Shown piece after piece: positions 43,012 to 51,795 of a DNA stretch of 64,000 bases. Source of the DNA: Paenibacillus senegalimassiliensis (GTDB lineage: Bacteria > Bacillota > Bacilli > Paenibacillales > Paenibacillaceae). Below the pieces are notes generated by a model. That model made no database searches and had not been told where the DNA came from. It was given only the letters and a program-made list of their open reading frames with translations. Position 1 is the first letter of the stretch. The number at the start of each line of letters is the position of its first letter. The position numbers and the translations under genes were made by a program. The DNA is taken from the NCBI RefSeq assembly GCF_001486585.1, contig NZ_LN909044.1:811488-875487 (forward strand), given 5' to 3'.

Positions 43012-44091
43012 TCAATTCAGCACATCTGCAAAATAATCATTGCGTAACTGGTACTTGCTGTTGCCGTAAGCAAAGGCTTCAAGGGACGCAACAGATGGAA
43101 CAAAGGACATGGTATCCAGTCCTGTCTGCAAAGGAGCAACTGCTCTATTACTCAGCTTCTCCTTTCCACTCCAACTCTCCTGAAGAACTGAGTAAATCTT
43201 GCTCATAACATGCAGACGTGGAGAAAGGGATAGCCATTGGTCAAGCTCCTGTTTAAACAGGTCAGAGACATCAACAAAAGGTGACTGGAATGCGGCATGT
43301 CGCCTCAGTTTCCGTTTTTCCTCTTTGGTCAGCGACATATACGCTTCCTGAAATGTACCGTATTTGCCGATTCGACGCATGATCTTGTCTTTGCCGCTGA
43401 ATTTATCTGTATCAACAATAATCACATTCTTTAGTGCATCGTTCCGGTGGTTGAGCAGAAATTGTGACACTGTTGGTCTTATATGCTTGTCCCTACGTTT
43501 TCTGCTTTTTTCAAGTCGAGTCCAGTTTTCAGCATTATAGCCTTGTTCCTTCGCCTTATCATAGATGATGACCTGCCCGCCTTTTTTACTGCCAAACATA
43601 AAGGTCTGGTCAAGATTGTCATAATTTCGCGGCGGCTTTTTCTGATAACCGACGTAAAGTTGTTTTGCCAAGTCCTTCGATGACAGTAGCTTAAGCCAAT
43701 CCAGCTTATCATCGTTATGAGCTACCCGAGCATCGAGGTGACTGCCGACAATGAAGTCGATCAATGCAAGTACATCCTCAGGAGAAAGCTGGTGCTTCCA
43801 GGGATTCAGCATAATAGTGGTTGCAGGTGCCTGCGGGTTCATCTGCATCCATTGTACGCTGAACAGCTCATGCACCAATCTGTAATGGTAAAAGGTTTCA
43901 TCATCGTCAGTCTCGAATCTGGCGGGGCGAATCAAGTCAATAAATTGCGGAGTCGGCAATTTGTACGAGCAGACAATCAATTTGTCATAAGGACATTCAA
44001 AGTGTCTCACCTTACTTGCAGATTGAATGCTGTGGATGATCGGGACGGTGTTCAGTAACTTCGCCGCCCTCTGCTTATTGTACAGAAACAT
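43012..44091 (-). CDS. Rolling-circle replication initiator-like protein (Rep_trans type)
   Basis: 359 residues. The middle region QLYVGYQKKPPRNYDNLDQTF, FMFGSKKGGQVIIYDKAKEQG and NWTRLEKSRKR fits the plasmid and integrative-element Rep initiators (tyrosine in YDK; the motif W-T-R-x-E). This suggests C3 can replicate as a circle after excision, as reported for SCCmec-encoded helicase/initiator. Ribosome site is modest (GAGGTG). The gene faces away from radC; the hairpin region lies between the stop codons. Confidence 0.7.
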   Translation of the reverse strand: MFLYNKQRAAKLLNTVPIIHSIQSASKVRHFECPYDKLIVCSYKLPTPQFIDLIRPARFETDDDETFYHYRLVHELFSVQWMQMNPQAPATTIMLNPWKHQLSPEDVLALIDFIVGSHLDARVAHNDDKLDWLKLLSSKDLAKQLYVGYQKKPPRNYDNLDQTFMFGSKKGGQVIIYDKAKEQGYNAENWTRLEKSRKRRDKHIRPTVSQFLLNHRNDALKNVIIVDTDKFSGKDKIMRRIGKYGTFQEAYMSLTKEEKRKLRRHAAFQSPFVDVSDLFKQELDQWLSLSPRLHVMSKIYSVLQESWSGKEKLSNRAVAPLQTGLDTMSFVPSVASLEAFAYGNSKYQLRNDYFADVLN

Positions 44092-44160
44092 GCGGATTTC
44101 ACCTCAAATATCAAGAGTGCTTGAAGCCTTATGGGACAAGGGATTACGTCCCCTTTGTTG

Positions 44161-44343
44161 TCATTCTTGTACACCTGTTGTTAGAGATTCATCATTCGAC
44201 GCTCTAACGTCCATCGTTTTACTCAACAGAAGAGCAAGCTGTCTGGTGAACTGTTCCTTTTTAGCTTGTTTCTCATAATAGAGTTGGAACGGTTCATCAT
44301 CTATCACATTCAGATCAATTTCTACAGGTTTTATATAATCCAT
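44161..44343 (-). CDS. Small hypothetical protein
   Basis: 60 residues (MDYIKPVEIDLNVIDDEPF ... LLLSKTMDVRAS), helical, acidic at the start. ATG at 44343 follows CGGAGG. A longer upstream reading frame overlaps the divergent regulator and is discarded. It precedes rep on the minus strand and may be co-transcribed with it. Confidence 0.6.
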   Translation of the reverse strand: MDYIKPVEIDLNVIDDEPFQLYYEKQAKKEQFTRQLALLLSKTMDVRASNDESLTTGVQE

Positions 44344-44452
44344 GACGGCCTCCGAAATGTTTATATTTAAGTATTTATATTTATTTACAAGCAATATATC
44401 ATGGTTTATACTGTCTGTAAATATTACCCTGACTGAAAGGACTGATTCGGTT

Positions 44453-45127
44453 ATGCCGCGTCGTACATTAACACCAGAGGAGTTCGAGCTTCTGAGGTCA
44501 TATGATCTTGGCAGTCGCCTCCGCTGGTACAGAAAAGAAGCTGGCAAGCTTCATACAGTCAAAACCTTCACCGCCGTTGCAATCAGTGATCGCATTGGTG
44601 TCAAACACCAGACGATCATTTCCATTGAACGTGGCGACTCCAAGAAGCCTGCTTACCAATTGATATACAAAATCACACAAGACCTTGGTCTGCCATTTGA
44701 CGCCTTGACTGACGACTTTTATGAAGGCCCCTTCCGCTCTATCGCCATCGGTGAGCCTGCGAACAATGATGAGAATATAACGGAAGCCGGAAAAGAAATT
44801 GCACGAACCTCCGTTATCGGTGCTGTACTGTATGAGTATCGCAGTGATAACACCGTTAGACTCATTCATGATCTTCGCTCCTACAGGCCGCTGGACAAGC
44901 CAGAGTTTATCTCGGCTCTTGCCCGGCTCATCGGTGAATTTCAGGCAACGGAAACGGTTGAGAAGCTATACACTCAGCCACATCCCGTTATCGTGGCTTC
45001 CGAGCTGTACAACGCTTTGGCGATCTACCCCCAAGCTTATCCTTCCATCCCAGAAGAGGCTTGGACAAAAGCACGGAATGAACTTATCGCAACCTACCAA
45101 CCCAAAGGAGACAATGAAAGGAGCTAA
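44453..45127 (+). CDS. HTH-domain regulator upstream of the recombinase
   Basis: 224 residues. An XRE-like HTH lies at about 15-75 (GSRLRWYRKEAGK ... TAVAISDRIGVKHQTIISIERGDSKKPAY). The C-terminal half is helical with no recognised fold. ATG at 44453 is used; the frame opens earlier without a ribosome site. It stops 7 bases before the recombinase start and likely controls it. The 110-base divergent region to its left contains ATTTACA/TGTAAAT arms. Confidence 0.8.
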   Translation: MPRRTLTPEEFELLRSYDLGSRLRWYRKEAGKLHTVKTFTAVAISDRIGVKHQTIISIERGDSKKPAYQLIYKITQDLGLPFDALTDDFYEGPFRSIAIGEPANNDENITEAGKEIARTSVIGAVLYEYRSDNTVRLIHDLRSYRPLDKPEFISALARLIGEFQATETVEKLYTQPHPVIVASELYNALAIYPQAYPSIPEEAWTKARNELIATYQPKGDNERS

Positions 45128-45133
45128 CGCCCT

Positions 45134-46966
45134 ATGACCCCTACAATCAGAGCCGCTCTGTACGCACGGGTAAGCACTGAGGAACAAGCCAAGGAAGGAT
45201 TCAGCATCACCGCACAGATTGACGAGATCAGAAAGTATTGCGAACGCAATGATATTGAAATCGTGAGTGAGTATGTTGATGAAGGCAAAAGCGGAAAAAG
45301 CATTTCAGGCCGTCCGCAAATGCGGAAGTTACTCACGAACGCTGGACAAAACAAATTTGATGTATTGGTCATCTACAAGATTGATCGTCTAGCCCGCAAG
45401 CTGAAGGATGCTCTGGAGATTAGTGACACCTTGGAGCGGAACAATGTCAGACTGGTGAGTTTAAGTGAGCAGATTGATACAACGACCCCATTCGGAAAGG
45501 CATCATTCCAGTTTCTCGGCTCCTTTGCCGAACTGGAGCGTAACACAATAATTGGTCGTGTGAAGATGGGGATGGAGCAACGGGCCAAGGAAGGACGTTA
45601 CAACGGAGGAAAAACGCTGGGCTACAACAGTGTGAACAAGGAACTCGTCATCAACGACAACGAGGCCGTCATCGTCCGCAAAATCTTTGAGTATGCCGAT
45701 CAGGGAATGGGCTTCAAAGCTATTACCCGGCGGCTCAACGAAGAGGGATATCGCTCGAAAACAGGCAAACCCTTCAGTACAAACAGCATTAAGACCATCC
45801 TCAGCAACCCTATGTACATCGGGAAAATCAGGTACAATCAGGTTGTCGATTGGGCAGAGAAACGCCGTAAGGGGAAGAACCCGGATTTCCTGCTGGTGGA
45901 TGGCATACACGAGCCGCTGATCCCACTTGAGTTGTGGAATAGCGTCCACAACAAGCTTGGTGAACGCTCCTACAAGCCAGCCCGCTCCCATCAGCCCTAC
46001 ATTCTCAGCGGACTGCTGAAATGCCCGGTATGCGGTCACGGGATGGTTCCGGCTCGTTCCAAAGGAGCCAAAGGTCAATCATACCGCTATTATACATGCG
46101 GACAATTTCATAACAAGGGAAAAACGGTGTGCCGCTCCAATAGCATCCGTGCGGATGTAGCCGAGGAGCAGTTGCTTGAGGAGCTTGTACGTGTCGCCTC
46201 CAGACCGGATATTGCCCGGCAACTGGCAGACAACATCAACAAGCTTCGCTTGGGTGCAGAAGCCCCGTTACAGGCAGAGAAGAAGGCTATACTGGATGAG
46301 ATGAACAACGTGGGCAGGAAGCTGCAAAAGCTTAAGGACAATCTGATGAATGACCCCGATCTTGTCCCGATTCTCAAACCTGAGCTTATGAAGGCTCATA
46401 CGCAACATGAACAGCTTCAAGAGAATCTCGAAGCTATCGAAGCAAAGATCGCCGAGGATAACAGCACACCTGTTGACGCAAATGCTCTGCATCATTTACT
46501 GATGCACATAAAAGACAAGCTGATGGCGGTGGATGCCGAAGAACAGAAAGCCCTGTTGCGGCTGATGGTCGAGAGCATCCAGATCACCCCTGAAGCACCC
46601 CGGGGCAGGGGACGTCAGGTCAAGGCCATCCATTTGCATTTCGACTTTACGATTGATCGCATCAACCATGATTCCTTCAACCTGCTTACCCGCCTTGCGG
46701 CGGACGAGTCATACAACTACATCGCTCCTGTTGAAGCGTGGATGTTGGATTCAGGAAACAGCTTATCCGGTGAAAATCGGGGGGATTCCATCATGGAGTC
46801 CCTTTCTATTTTACCCTTAAAGTCGATACGGTTCCCCCCTCATAATCTTCACCACCCGATACACCTGCTCCACCAGCACCAGCCGCAGGAGCTGGTGCGG
46901 ATACGTAAATCGGCCAAACGAGATCTTCAGGTTGGCGCGTTGAAGCACTTCATCTGCCAGCCCTAG
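45134..46966 (+). CDS. Large serine recombinase (Ccr-like) reading into antisense rlmH
   Basis: 610 residues as read here. The resolvase domain opens [10 protein letters not shown] with the catalytic Ser14 and includes KIDRLARK; the recombinase domain (about 165-265), a zinc ribbon (CPVCGHG ... [12 protein letters not shown], about 295-335) and a coiled-coil part follow. AAAGGAG precedes the ATG. The last 50 or so codons (from about 46810) come from the antisense strand of the chromosomal rlmH. On excision the C-terminus would instead end about 20 codons into the left end of C3. It overlaps rlmH by 150 bp. Confidence 0.9.
   Translation: MTPTIRAALYARVSTEEQAKEGFSITAQIDEIRKYCERNDIEIVSEYVDEGKSGKSISGRPQMRKLLTNAGQNKFDVLVIYKIDRLARKLKDALEISDTLERNNVRLVSLSEQIDTTTPFGKASFQFLGSFAELERNTIIGRVKMGMEQRAKEGRYNGGKTLGYNSVNKELVINDNEAVIVRKIFEYADQGMGFKAITRRLNEEGYRSKTGKPFSTNSIKTILSNPMYIGKIRYNQVVDWAEKRRKGKNPDFLLVDGIHEPLIPLELWNSVHNKLGERSYKPARSHQPYILSGLLKCPVCGHGMVPARSKGAKGQSYRYYTCGQFHNKGKTVCRSNSIRADVAEEQLLEELVRVASRPDIARQLADNINKLRLGAEAPLQAEKKAILDEMNNVGRKLQKLKDNLMNDPDLVPILKPELMKAHTQHEQLQENLEAIEAKIAEDNSTPVDANALHHLLMHIKDKLMAVDAEEQKALLRLMVESIQITPEAPRGRGRQVKAIHLHFDFTIDRINHDSFNLLTRLAADESYNYIAPVEAWMLDSGNSLSGENRGDSIMESLSILPLKSIRFPPHNLHHPIHLLHQHQPQELVRIRKSAKRDLQVGALKHFICQP
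46810..46831 (-). repeat. Right terminal inverted repeat of cassette C3
   Basis: Partner of 31192-31213, 19 of 22 positions identical. The outer CCGTATC overlaps the last codons of rlmH (E-P-Y-R-L-stop); Arg-Leu in place of the usual His-Lys is supplied by the element. Confidence 0.82.
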
Positions 46967-47296
46967 GCTCCCGCCGATGACAAAGGCGATCTGGCTGCGG
47001 CCATAGGTGGCTAGTTCTTCTATATGCTGGGCCAGCTTGTCCGAGGTCCAGAGTTCGCCCTCAATGGCCGTTGCCACGACGTACGTATCGGGCTTTAGGT
47101 GGGCGAGGATTCGCTCCCCCTCCCTACGTTTCACTTGCTCTTCCTCACTGGCGCTTAACTGCTCGGGTGCTTTTTCATCAGGAACTTCTATTAACGTCAG
47201 TTTGATGTAGGGGGTGAGCCTTTTCGCGTATTCCGCAATCCCCTGGGTCAAATACTTCTCTTTCAGTTTGCCTACTGCAATAATTTGTATGTTCAA
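46817..47296 (-). CDS. rlmH: 23S rRNA pseudouridine1915 N3-methyltransferase RlmH
   Basis: SPOUT methyltransferase that methylates pseudouridine 1915 of 23S rRNA. 159 residues, full length, with [14 protein letters not shown] (SAM loop) and [31 protein letters not shown]. The tail reads RL instead of the family HK, a change made by the inserted element. It is the target gene of SCC insertion in staphylococci, and here too. A weak purine run (TGGTGG) is the only ribosome-site candidate near the ATG. Confidence 0.93.
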   Translation of the reverse strand: MNIQIIAVGKLKEKYLTQGIAEYAKRLTPYIKLTLIEVPDEKAPEQLSASEEEQVKRREGERILAHLKPDTYVVATAIEGELWTSDKLAQHIEELATYGRSQIAFVIGGSLGLADEVLQRANLKISFGRFTYPHQLLRLVLVEQVYRVVKIMRGEPYRL

Positions 47297-47558
47297 TGAT
47301 TTGCACCACCATCATGTTCATTATGTATTCACACCGCATATACCACCAGCATATCACAAAAGACCCTGTTTTCTACATGGAGTATAGTTCACCCTAACAC
47401 CTCATGTTTAGTTTTTCCTCCTGGCGGTAAATAACATATATCGTCCCTTTTTCCTGATATTCACCCGCTTCCACGTTACGCCCTACCAGGATACATCGTT
47501 CTGCCATAGTCTTGTCTTTATCTAAGAATCACACCCACATACAACTGGAGGAAACCAC

Positions 47559-48113
47559 ATGACGAAACACAAACCAATCCTATTAATGGCCGCTTTAAGC
47601 GCCGTATTACTAATGAGCGCCTGCGGAAACAACTCGCAAGCAGGCACAACCGACCCTGGGAATCAGCCTGAAGCCAATGCGACGAATCAGAATCAGACTG
47701 GAACTGCCGACAATAACAACTCAGACTCATCCAACAACGAACTCACAGACCCTGTCGACTCTACGCCAGAGAATAATAACCCTAGTGAGGAGATCCTCAT
47801 TGATATTGATCAGACACCCAAGCCGATTGAGAACAAAGGCAGCTTTGATTTTCAAGTGAAGCAGCTCCCCGAGGGCTACCGACTTCAGGAGATGCAGTGG
47901 TCATCCGAGAGTAACAACACCGTCAATACATTCGAAGAGGCCATCGAGCATGGACAAACGGGCGAAGACGGCTTCTATATCAGCGGTGACGGGCAGTTTA
48001 TGGGCTTCTTTTATCCCGAGGAAATGAAGGGGGAAGCAGGCAAGGCCACCTTCGTATTCGTGAACGAAGAGAATCAGGAACTTACCTGGGAGCAGGAAAT
48101 TACGCTCCAATAA
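47559..48113 (+). CDS. Predicted lipoprotein
   Basis: 184 residues. Signal peptide with lipobox LMSAC (Cys22), then an Asn/Thr/Ser-rich linker of about 50 residues and a compact C-terminal domain. GGAGGAAA precedes the ATG. Facing away from rlmH, it lies in the chromosomal block just outside C3. Function unknown. Confidence 0.8.
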   Translation: MTKHKPILLMAALSAVLLMSACGNNSQAGTTDPGNQPEANATNQNQTGTADNNNSDSSNNELTDPVDSTPENNNPSEEILIDIDQTPKPIENKGSFDFQVKQLPEGYRLQEMQWSSESNNTVNTFEEAIEHGQTGEDGFYISGDGQFMGFFYPEEMKGEAGKATFVFVNEENQELTWEQEITLQ

Positions 48114-48144
48114 AGGGGTTGTTCTAAAGCACCCGCCACTACAA

Positions 48145-48212
48145 AAAACAGCAAGTGTCAGGAGACACCGCGGAGAATTCCTCCCGGCCCTGACGCTTGC
48201 TGTTTCCTTTTT
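48145..48212. terminator. Bidirectional terminator
   Basis: AGCAAGTGTCAGG and CCTGACGCTTGCT pair (one mismatch) around a 26-base loop, flanked by AAAACA on the left and TGTTTCCTTTTT on the right. It separates the lipoprotein gene from the convergent TPR-SUKH gene. Confidence 0.75.
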
Positions 48213-48263
48213 CACTATTTTAGTTTTTTCACTTCGCCCTGTACCGTAGGTACGCTATTCCAG

Positions 48264-50009
48264 TTAATCCAACTCCGCCCGCGAGAATAAATCCCGAATC
48301 AACGCCTCATTCTCACAAGCCTGCTTGAAGCCAACCGCAAAAGCCTTAAGAGCCTCCCGATCGGAGGAATAGGCGCAGAACATCGACCCTTCCGGATCGA
48401 AGCGGACAATGCCCTCCAGGTCAGGCATCTGCTCGGCTAGATACACAAAGGCCAGAGACGTCCAGTCATAACCGCTGCCCTCAAAGCCCTCGTCAGCCCG
48501 CGACGCAAACAGCTCCGTCAAATACGATCCAACCGGCAAAATGACGGACATTCCCCGCTCACCTTGATCCACCAGCTTGAACGGAGCTATATCCGTATGC
48601 TCGTCTTCCACCGCATCCCCTCCGGCTTCCATCTCCAGCCGAGCGATGATCTCCTTACGCGCCTCCTCCGTCAAGCTCAGCGTTCCATGGTCCTTCTTAA
48701 TCCAGCCTGCTTGCATTCGTTTATCCAGCCAATCGGTGATCCAGGAAGGCGCATAGCCGCCTTGGCTAAATTCCCCGCCAAACGCAATCATTTTCGGATA
48801 AATATCAAGGTATTCCTCCCGCGTGGGCCGTGGATTAGCATTCGTATACAGCCAGAACTGCACATCGTACATCAGCAGCGACAACTCATCGGCGTGGAAG
48901 GAGAAGTGTCCTTTCTCCTCCACAATGCGTGTACACACCGCCCGAATCTGCGATTCAAGCTGCTCGGCATCCACCGCTTCCGCCTTGTTACACAGCTCCT
49001 CCAGCAGAGGCGAGAACTGCCCCTCAGCTACTTTGCGCAAATCGTTGGCTTTATCCTCGGCAGCGGTATCGTATTCCTCCTCATTTACCAAGCCACGAAT
49101 AAAGGTCTCAAAATCCGGCGCCAGGAAAGTAATCTCATACTCCGACTCCTGATCCACATGAATCACCTCGGGCTCCCCATCCTTGCCACAGTGGCGGTAA
49201 TCCAGCATAATCACATCATGGCCTGCCGAAGGACAGTCACAGATAACGATCCCGATGTCCGGGTATCCCCAGTCCTCAATCATAAATCGGCTGCCCATAT
49301 CCCCGCACAGCGACTCATCCTTATCCCGCCCAATTCCCATAATCGACGAGATCGCAACATGGTCGTCCGCCCAGGAGGTAGCTATTTTCGTAGGAAAACA
49401 GGTGTTCTGAGGAATCCCCCCATTACGCTGTTTCATCAAAGCAATATAGGAGGCAGGCAACTTGTAGCCCAGCTCCTCCTCCACACTGGCAATCAACGCA
49501 TCACTAGGTGGGTCCATCGTATATGTACTCTCGGCATAGCTGCCGTTATCCCAAAATTCAGACAAATCCAGACCCTCGAAGAACGGCTTCGCTGGAGTCT
49601 GTTCTTTTTCCCGCAAGGCCTGCTCCCGAATCATGCTGTTTTGCTGCTGACGATCAAGACGGCCCTGACACCACCCAAGGAGTTCTCGCGAGTGCTCATC
49701 TCCGGGATTGAGCTCCAGTGCTTTCGCAAATGCCTGCGCGCCTTCCTCAAATCTCCCCAGAAAATAATAAGAATACCCTGACCGGTAATGCCACGCCGAA
49801 TCGTCTTTCCCCTGCTCAGCAACATGGGCAAATTGTGCCAAAGCATCCTCGTAACGTCCTACATTGTTATAAGCCCTTCCCAACTGTCCGACCATTTCAT
49901 AATCTCTATTCGCAACAGGGATAGCTTCCAAAGCGTCTACAATATTCTGATGTTCATCCACCTCGTACCACTGTTCCAACTGCTCCCGCAACGCTTGATC
50001 CACTTTCAT
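48264..50009 (-). CDS. TPR protein with SMI1/KNR4 (SUKH) domain
   Basis: 581 residues. N-terminal tetratricopeptide repeats (NNVGRYEDALAQFAHVAEQG; YYFLGRFEEGAQAFAKALEL) to about 120, then an SUKH domain (SDALIASVEEELGYKLPASYIALMKQRNGG). The C-terminal 270 residues are of uncertain type. SUKH proteins are immunity proteins or protein-binding modules, often near polymorphic toxins; none is visible here. A long antisense reading frame on the other strand is a shadow. Confidence 0.8.
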   Translation of the reverse strand: MKVDQALREQLEQWYEVDEHQNIVDALEAIPVANRDYEMVGQLGRAYNNVGRYEDALAQFAHVAEQGKDDSAWHYRSGYSYYFLGRFEEGAQAFAKALELNPGDEHSRELLGWCQGRLDRQQQNSMIREQALREKEQTPAKPFFEGLDLSEFWDNGSYAESTYTMDPPSDALIASVEEELGYKLPASYIALMKQRNGGIPQNTCFPTKIATSWADDHVAISSIMGIGRDKDESLCGDMGSRFMIEDWGYPDIGIVICDCPSAGHDVIMLDYRHCGKDGEPEVIHVDQESEYEITFLAPDFETFIRGLVNEEEYDTAAEDKANDLRKVAEGQFSPLLEELCNKAEAVDAEQLESQIRAVCTRIVEEKGHFSFHADELSLLMYDVQFWLYTNANPRPTREEYLDIYPKMIAFGGEFSQGGYAPSWITDWLDKRMQAGWIKKDHGTLSLTEEARKEIIARLEMEAGGDAVEDEHTDIAPFKLVDQGERGMSVILPVGSYLTELFASRADEGFEGSGYDWTSLAFVYLAEQMPDLEGIVRFDPEGSMFCAYSSDREALKAFAVGFKQACENEALIRDLFSRAELD

Positions 50010-50274
50010 CTACCTCCTGAATAAAGACATTTTCTCCATCTTACCAGACCCACCCTGCATAATACATCTGCGAACCAGCGCAATCCCCCACTCCCCCCAT
50101 AAATTGAGTAATTTGATCTACTCCTGTGCCCTCCAGCCATCCCCCTGGTCCTGCCAAACAGCAGCAGCGAGCAGTTATTATGGCCCACCAACTAACCGAA
50201 TAGAAGGATTACAAAAAGAAACAGCAACACACATGGACACGGAAAATAAAGTCCTGAATGCTGCTGTTTTATTT

Positions 50275-50634
50275 CTAATAATTCTCCCCGCGATAATAAC
50301 GTTCTAGCTTTTCCTCCAAATGAACAAGCTGGGCCTGCTTTTCCTTGATATCATCCTGCAATTTTTGCTTCTGTTGTTCGATTAACTGGATTCTTTCGGG
50401 GAGCGTTGAAGTACCTGCCTGAACTTTATCATAATAGTTCTTGATATGCTCCACACTCATGCCCGTCTCACGAAGACACTTTATAAATACGAGCCAGTTC
50501 AGCTCATGCTCCGTGTAAAGACGATTATTTTGTTTGCTTCGGGCCGCCGGCTCCAGCAATCCTTTTCTTTCATAAAAACGAATGGCTCCAATGTTCAATC
50601 CGACTTCTTTAGCTATTTCCCCAATCGTTAACAT
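50275..50634 (-). CDS. MerR family regulator
   Basis: 119 residues with an N-terminal MerR HTH (IGEIAKEVGLNIGAIRFYERKGLLEPAARSKQNNRLYTEHEL) and a C-terminal coiled-coil dimerisation helix (KQKLQDDIKEKQAQLVHLEEKLE). It is divergent from the SDR gene and probably controls it through a site in the 102-base gap. No Cys-based metal site, so an organic signal is more likely. Confidence 0.88.
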   Translation of the reverse strand: MLTIGEIAKEVGLNIGAIRFYERKGLLEPAARSKQNNRLYTEHELNWLVFIKCLRETGMSVEHIKNYYDKVQAGTSTLPERIQLIEQQKQKLQDDIKEKQAQLVHLEEKLERYYRGENY

Positions 50635-50665
50635 TCGAACTCCTCATCCATAGCAAAATTTAGTG

Positions 50666-50696
50666 TTGACCTATACTAAGTGTAGCATAGTAACTT
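50666..50696 (+). promoter_or_regulatory. MerR-type promoter/operator for the SDR gene
   Basis: TTGACC (50666) followed by TAACTT (50691) gives a 19-bp spacer, the long spacing used by MerR activators. Between lies the near-palindrome CTATACT-aa-GTGTAG. This suits control by the divergent MerR protein. Confidence 0.55.
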
Positions 50697-50736
50697 ATAA
50701 ATCATAAAAACAAATAATATAGAAAGAGGGATTTAA

Positions 50737-51447
50737 ATGACCAAAACCGCCTTTGTCACAGGTGCGAATAAAGGAATCGGATATGAAATAGTGAAGCAAC
50801 TAGGGGAAGCTGGGTGGAAAGTGATTCTTGGCTCCCGTAGCGCCGAGCGAGGCGAAGCGGCGGCTTCTGAATTAACGGCCCAAGGCCAGAACGTGGAATG
50901 GATTCAAATCGATATGGCAGATGCGAAGAGTATTGAATCAGCATCAGACAAAATCATCAACAACTATTCTGACTTGGCGCTATTAATCAACAACGCCGGT
51001 ATGCCGGGTGCATTCTCCAGCTCCTTTACGAAGACCCGGGAAGAGGATTTACGCAATGCCTTTGAGGTTAATTTCTTCGGTACTTTCCGTCTGAATCAGC
51101 GTTTATTTCCTGTCATCAAGCAAAATGAAGGCACCATAGTGAATGTATCCACGGACATGGCTTCTCTGGACCATTTGCAAAATGCCGAATTTACCCTTAA
51201 TGCTTTTGATTATAACTCCTCAAAAGTAGCCAACAACGCCATGACTCTCTCTATGGCTTATGAAGTAAGAAATACAGGCGCTCAAGTGTTTGCCGTTACG
51301 CCAGGCTTTACCACGACAGACCTGAATGGAAACGCCCCAGGTGGCAAGTCCAAGCAAGCGGCGGCGGCTATTATCGTGGGCTACGCTATAGATGGCCAAC
51401 GACATAACGGTGAATTCCTGAATGAGCACGGCGTTTACCCTTGGTAA
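50737..51447 (+). CDS. Short-chain dehydrogenase/reductase
   Basis: 236 residues. GANKGIGYEIVKQLG is the TGxxxGxG-type cofactor loop, NNAGMPGA the NNAG motif, and YNSSKVANN the catalytic Tyr-x3-Lys (with the upstream VNVSTDMAS serine). NADP(H) is likely because of the Arg after the first strand (GSRSAERG). AGAGGG precedes the ATG. Substrate unknown; carbonyl reductase type. Confidence 0.88.
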   Translation: MTKTAFVTGANKGIGYEIVKQLGEAGWKVILGSRSAERGEAAASELTAQGQNVEWIQIDMADAKSIESASDKIINNYSDLALLINNAGMPGAFSSSFTKTREEDLRNAFEVNFFGTFRLNQRLFPVIKQNEGTIVNVSTDMASLDHLQNAEFTLNAFDYNSSKVANNAMTLSMAYEVRNTGAQVFAVTPGFTTTDLNGNAPGGKSKQAAAAIIVGYAIDGQRHNGEFLNEHGVYPW

Positions 51448-51467
51448 AAATAATGCCCCTAAATCAA

Positions 51468-51500
51468 AGCGGACCGATGACAATCATCGGTCCGCTCCTT
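51468..51500 (+). terminator. Terminator of the SDR gene
   Basis: AGCGGACCGATGA-caa-TCATCGGTCCGCT, a perfect 13-bp stem, followed by CCTTTT. Confidence 0.85.
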
Positions 51501-51557
51501 TTACCACTATACGCCCTGCCGGGTTCCGCTCCGTTCATTCCTGCTTCAACCCGGTTC

Positions 51558-51725
51558 CTACACTACCAGAAACCGCGCCTCGCACTGGCATTCCTGACAT
51601 TTCACCGGGGGCTCCCAGTCAATAAACTTCGTGTGCTCTAGATCAACTACATCCGGGGCCTCTTCAAATTCGTCCACGAACATATCGATCGCCAGTTCTA
51701 CATGATCCTTGCATACCACATACAT
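51558..51725 (-). CDS. CxxH/CxxC protein (small zinc-binding-type)
   Basis: 55 residues, conserved in Bacillales between htrA and rlmH. It begins MYVVCKDHVELAIDMFVDEF and ends PVKCQECQCEARFLVV, so the C-x2-H near the start and the C-x2-C near the end make a likely metal site. ATG at 51725 is chosen; a second one lies four codons upstream. Function unknown. The presence of this gene supports that the chromosome to the right of C3 is collinear with relatives. Confidence 0.85.
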   Translation of the reverse strand: MYVVCKDHVELAIDMFVDEFEEAPDVVDLEHTKFIDWEPPVKCQECQCEARFLVV

Positions 51726-51795
51726 ACCTTCAAGCATCCTTTCTATTTACCAAACCAAGGCATGGCCATTCATCTATATGATAACGGACAGATGG

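Larger units (their letters stand above)
31192..46831. mobile_element. SCC-like integrative element C3 (about 15.6 kb) at the rlmH 3' end
   Basis: Bounded by the two terminal inverted repeats and by the rlmH end on the right and an rlmH-end copy on the left. It carries its own large serine recombinase at the right edge, a rolling-circle-type Rep protein, RadC, HTH regulators and cargo (RlmH paralogue, PemK-like toxin, AAA+/subtilase pair, ankyrin lipoprotein, SLH protein). Staphylococcal SCC elements use the same target gene and the same logic. C1 and C2 share att copies but have no recombinase, so they would depend on C3 for movement. Confidence 0.82.

Noticed and set aside
45503-46078. 191-residue minus-strand reading frame within the recombinase
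   Set aside because: Shadow of the recombinase coding sequence with no ribosome site.
48564-49781. 405-residue plus-strand reading frame
   Set aside because: It is antisense to the TPR-SUKH gene, has no ribosome site and no recognisable domain; the minus-strand gene shows clear domain motifs.
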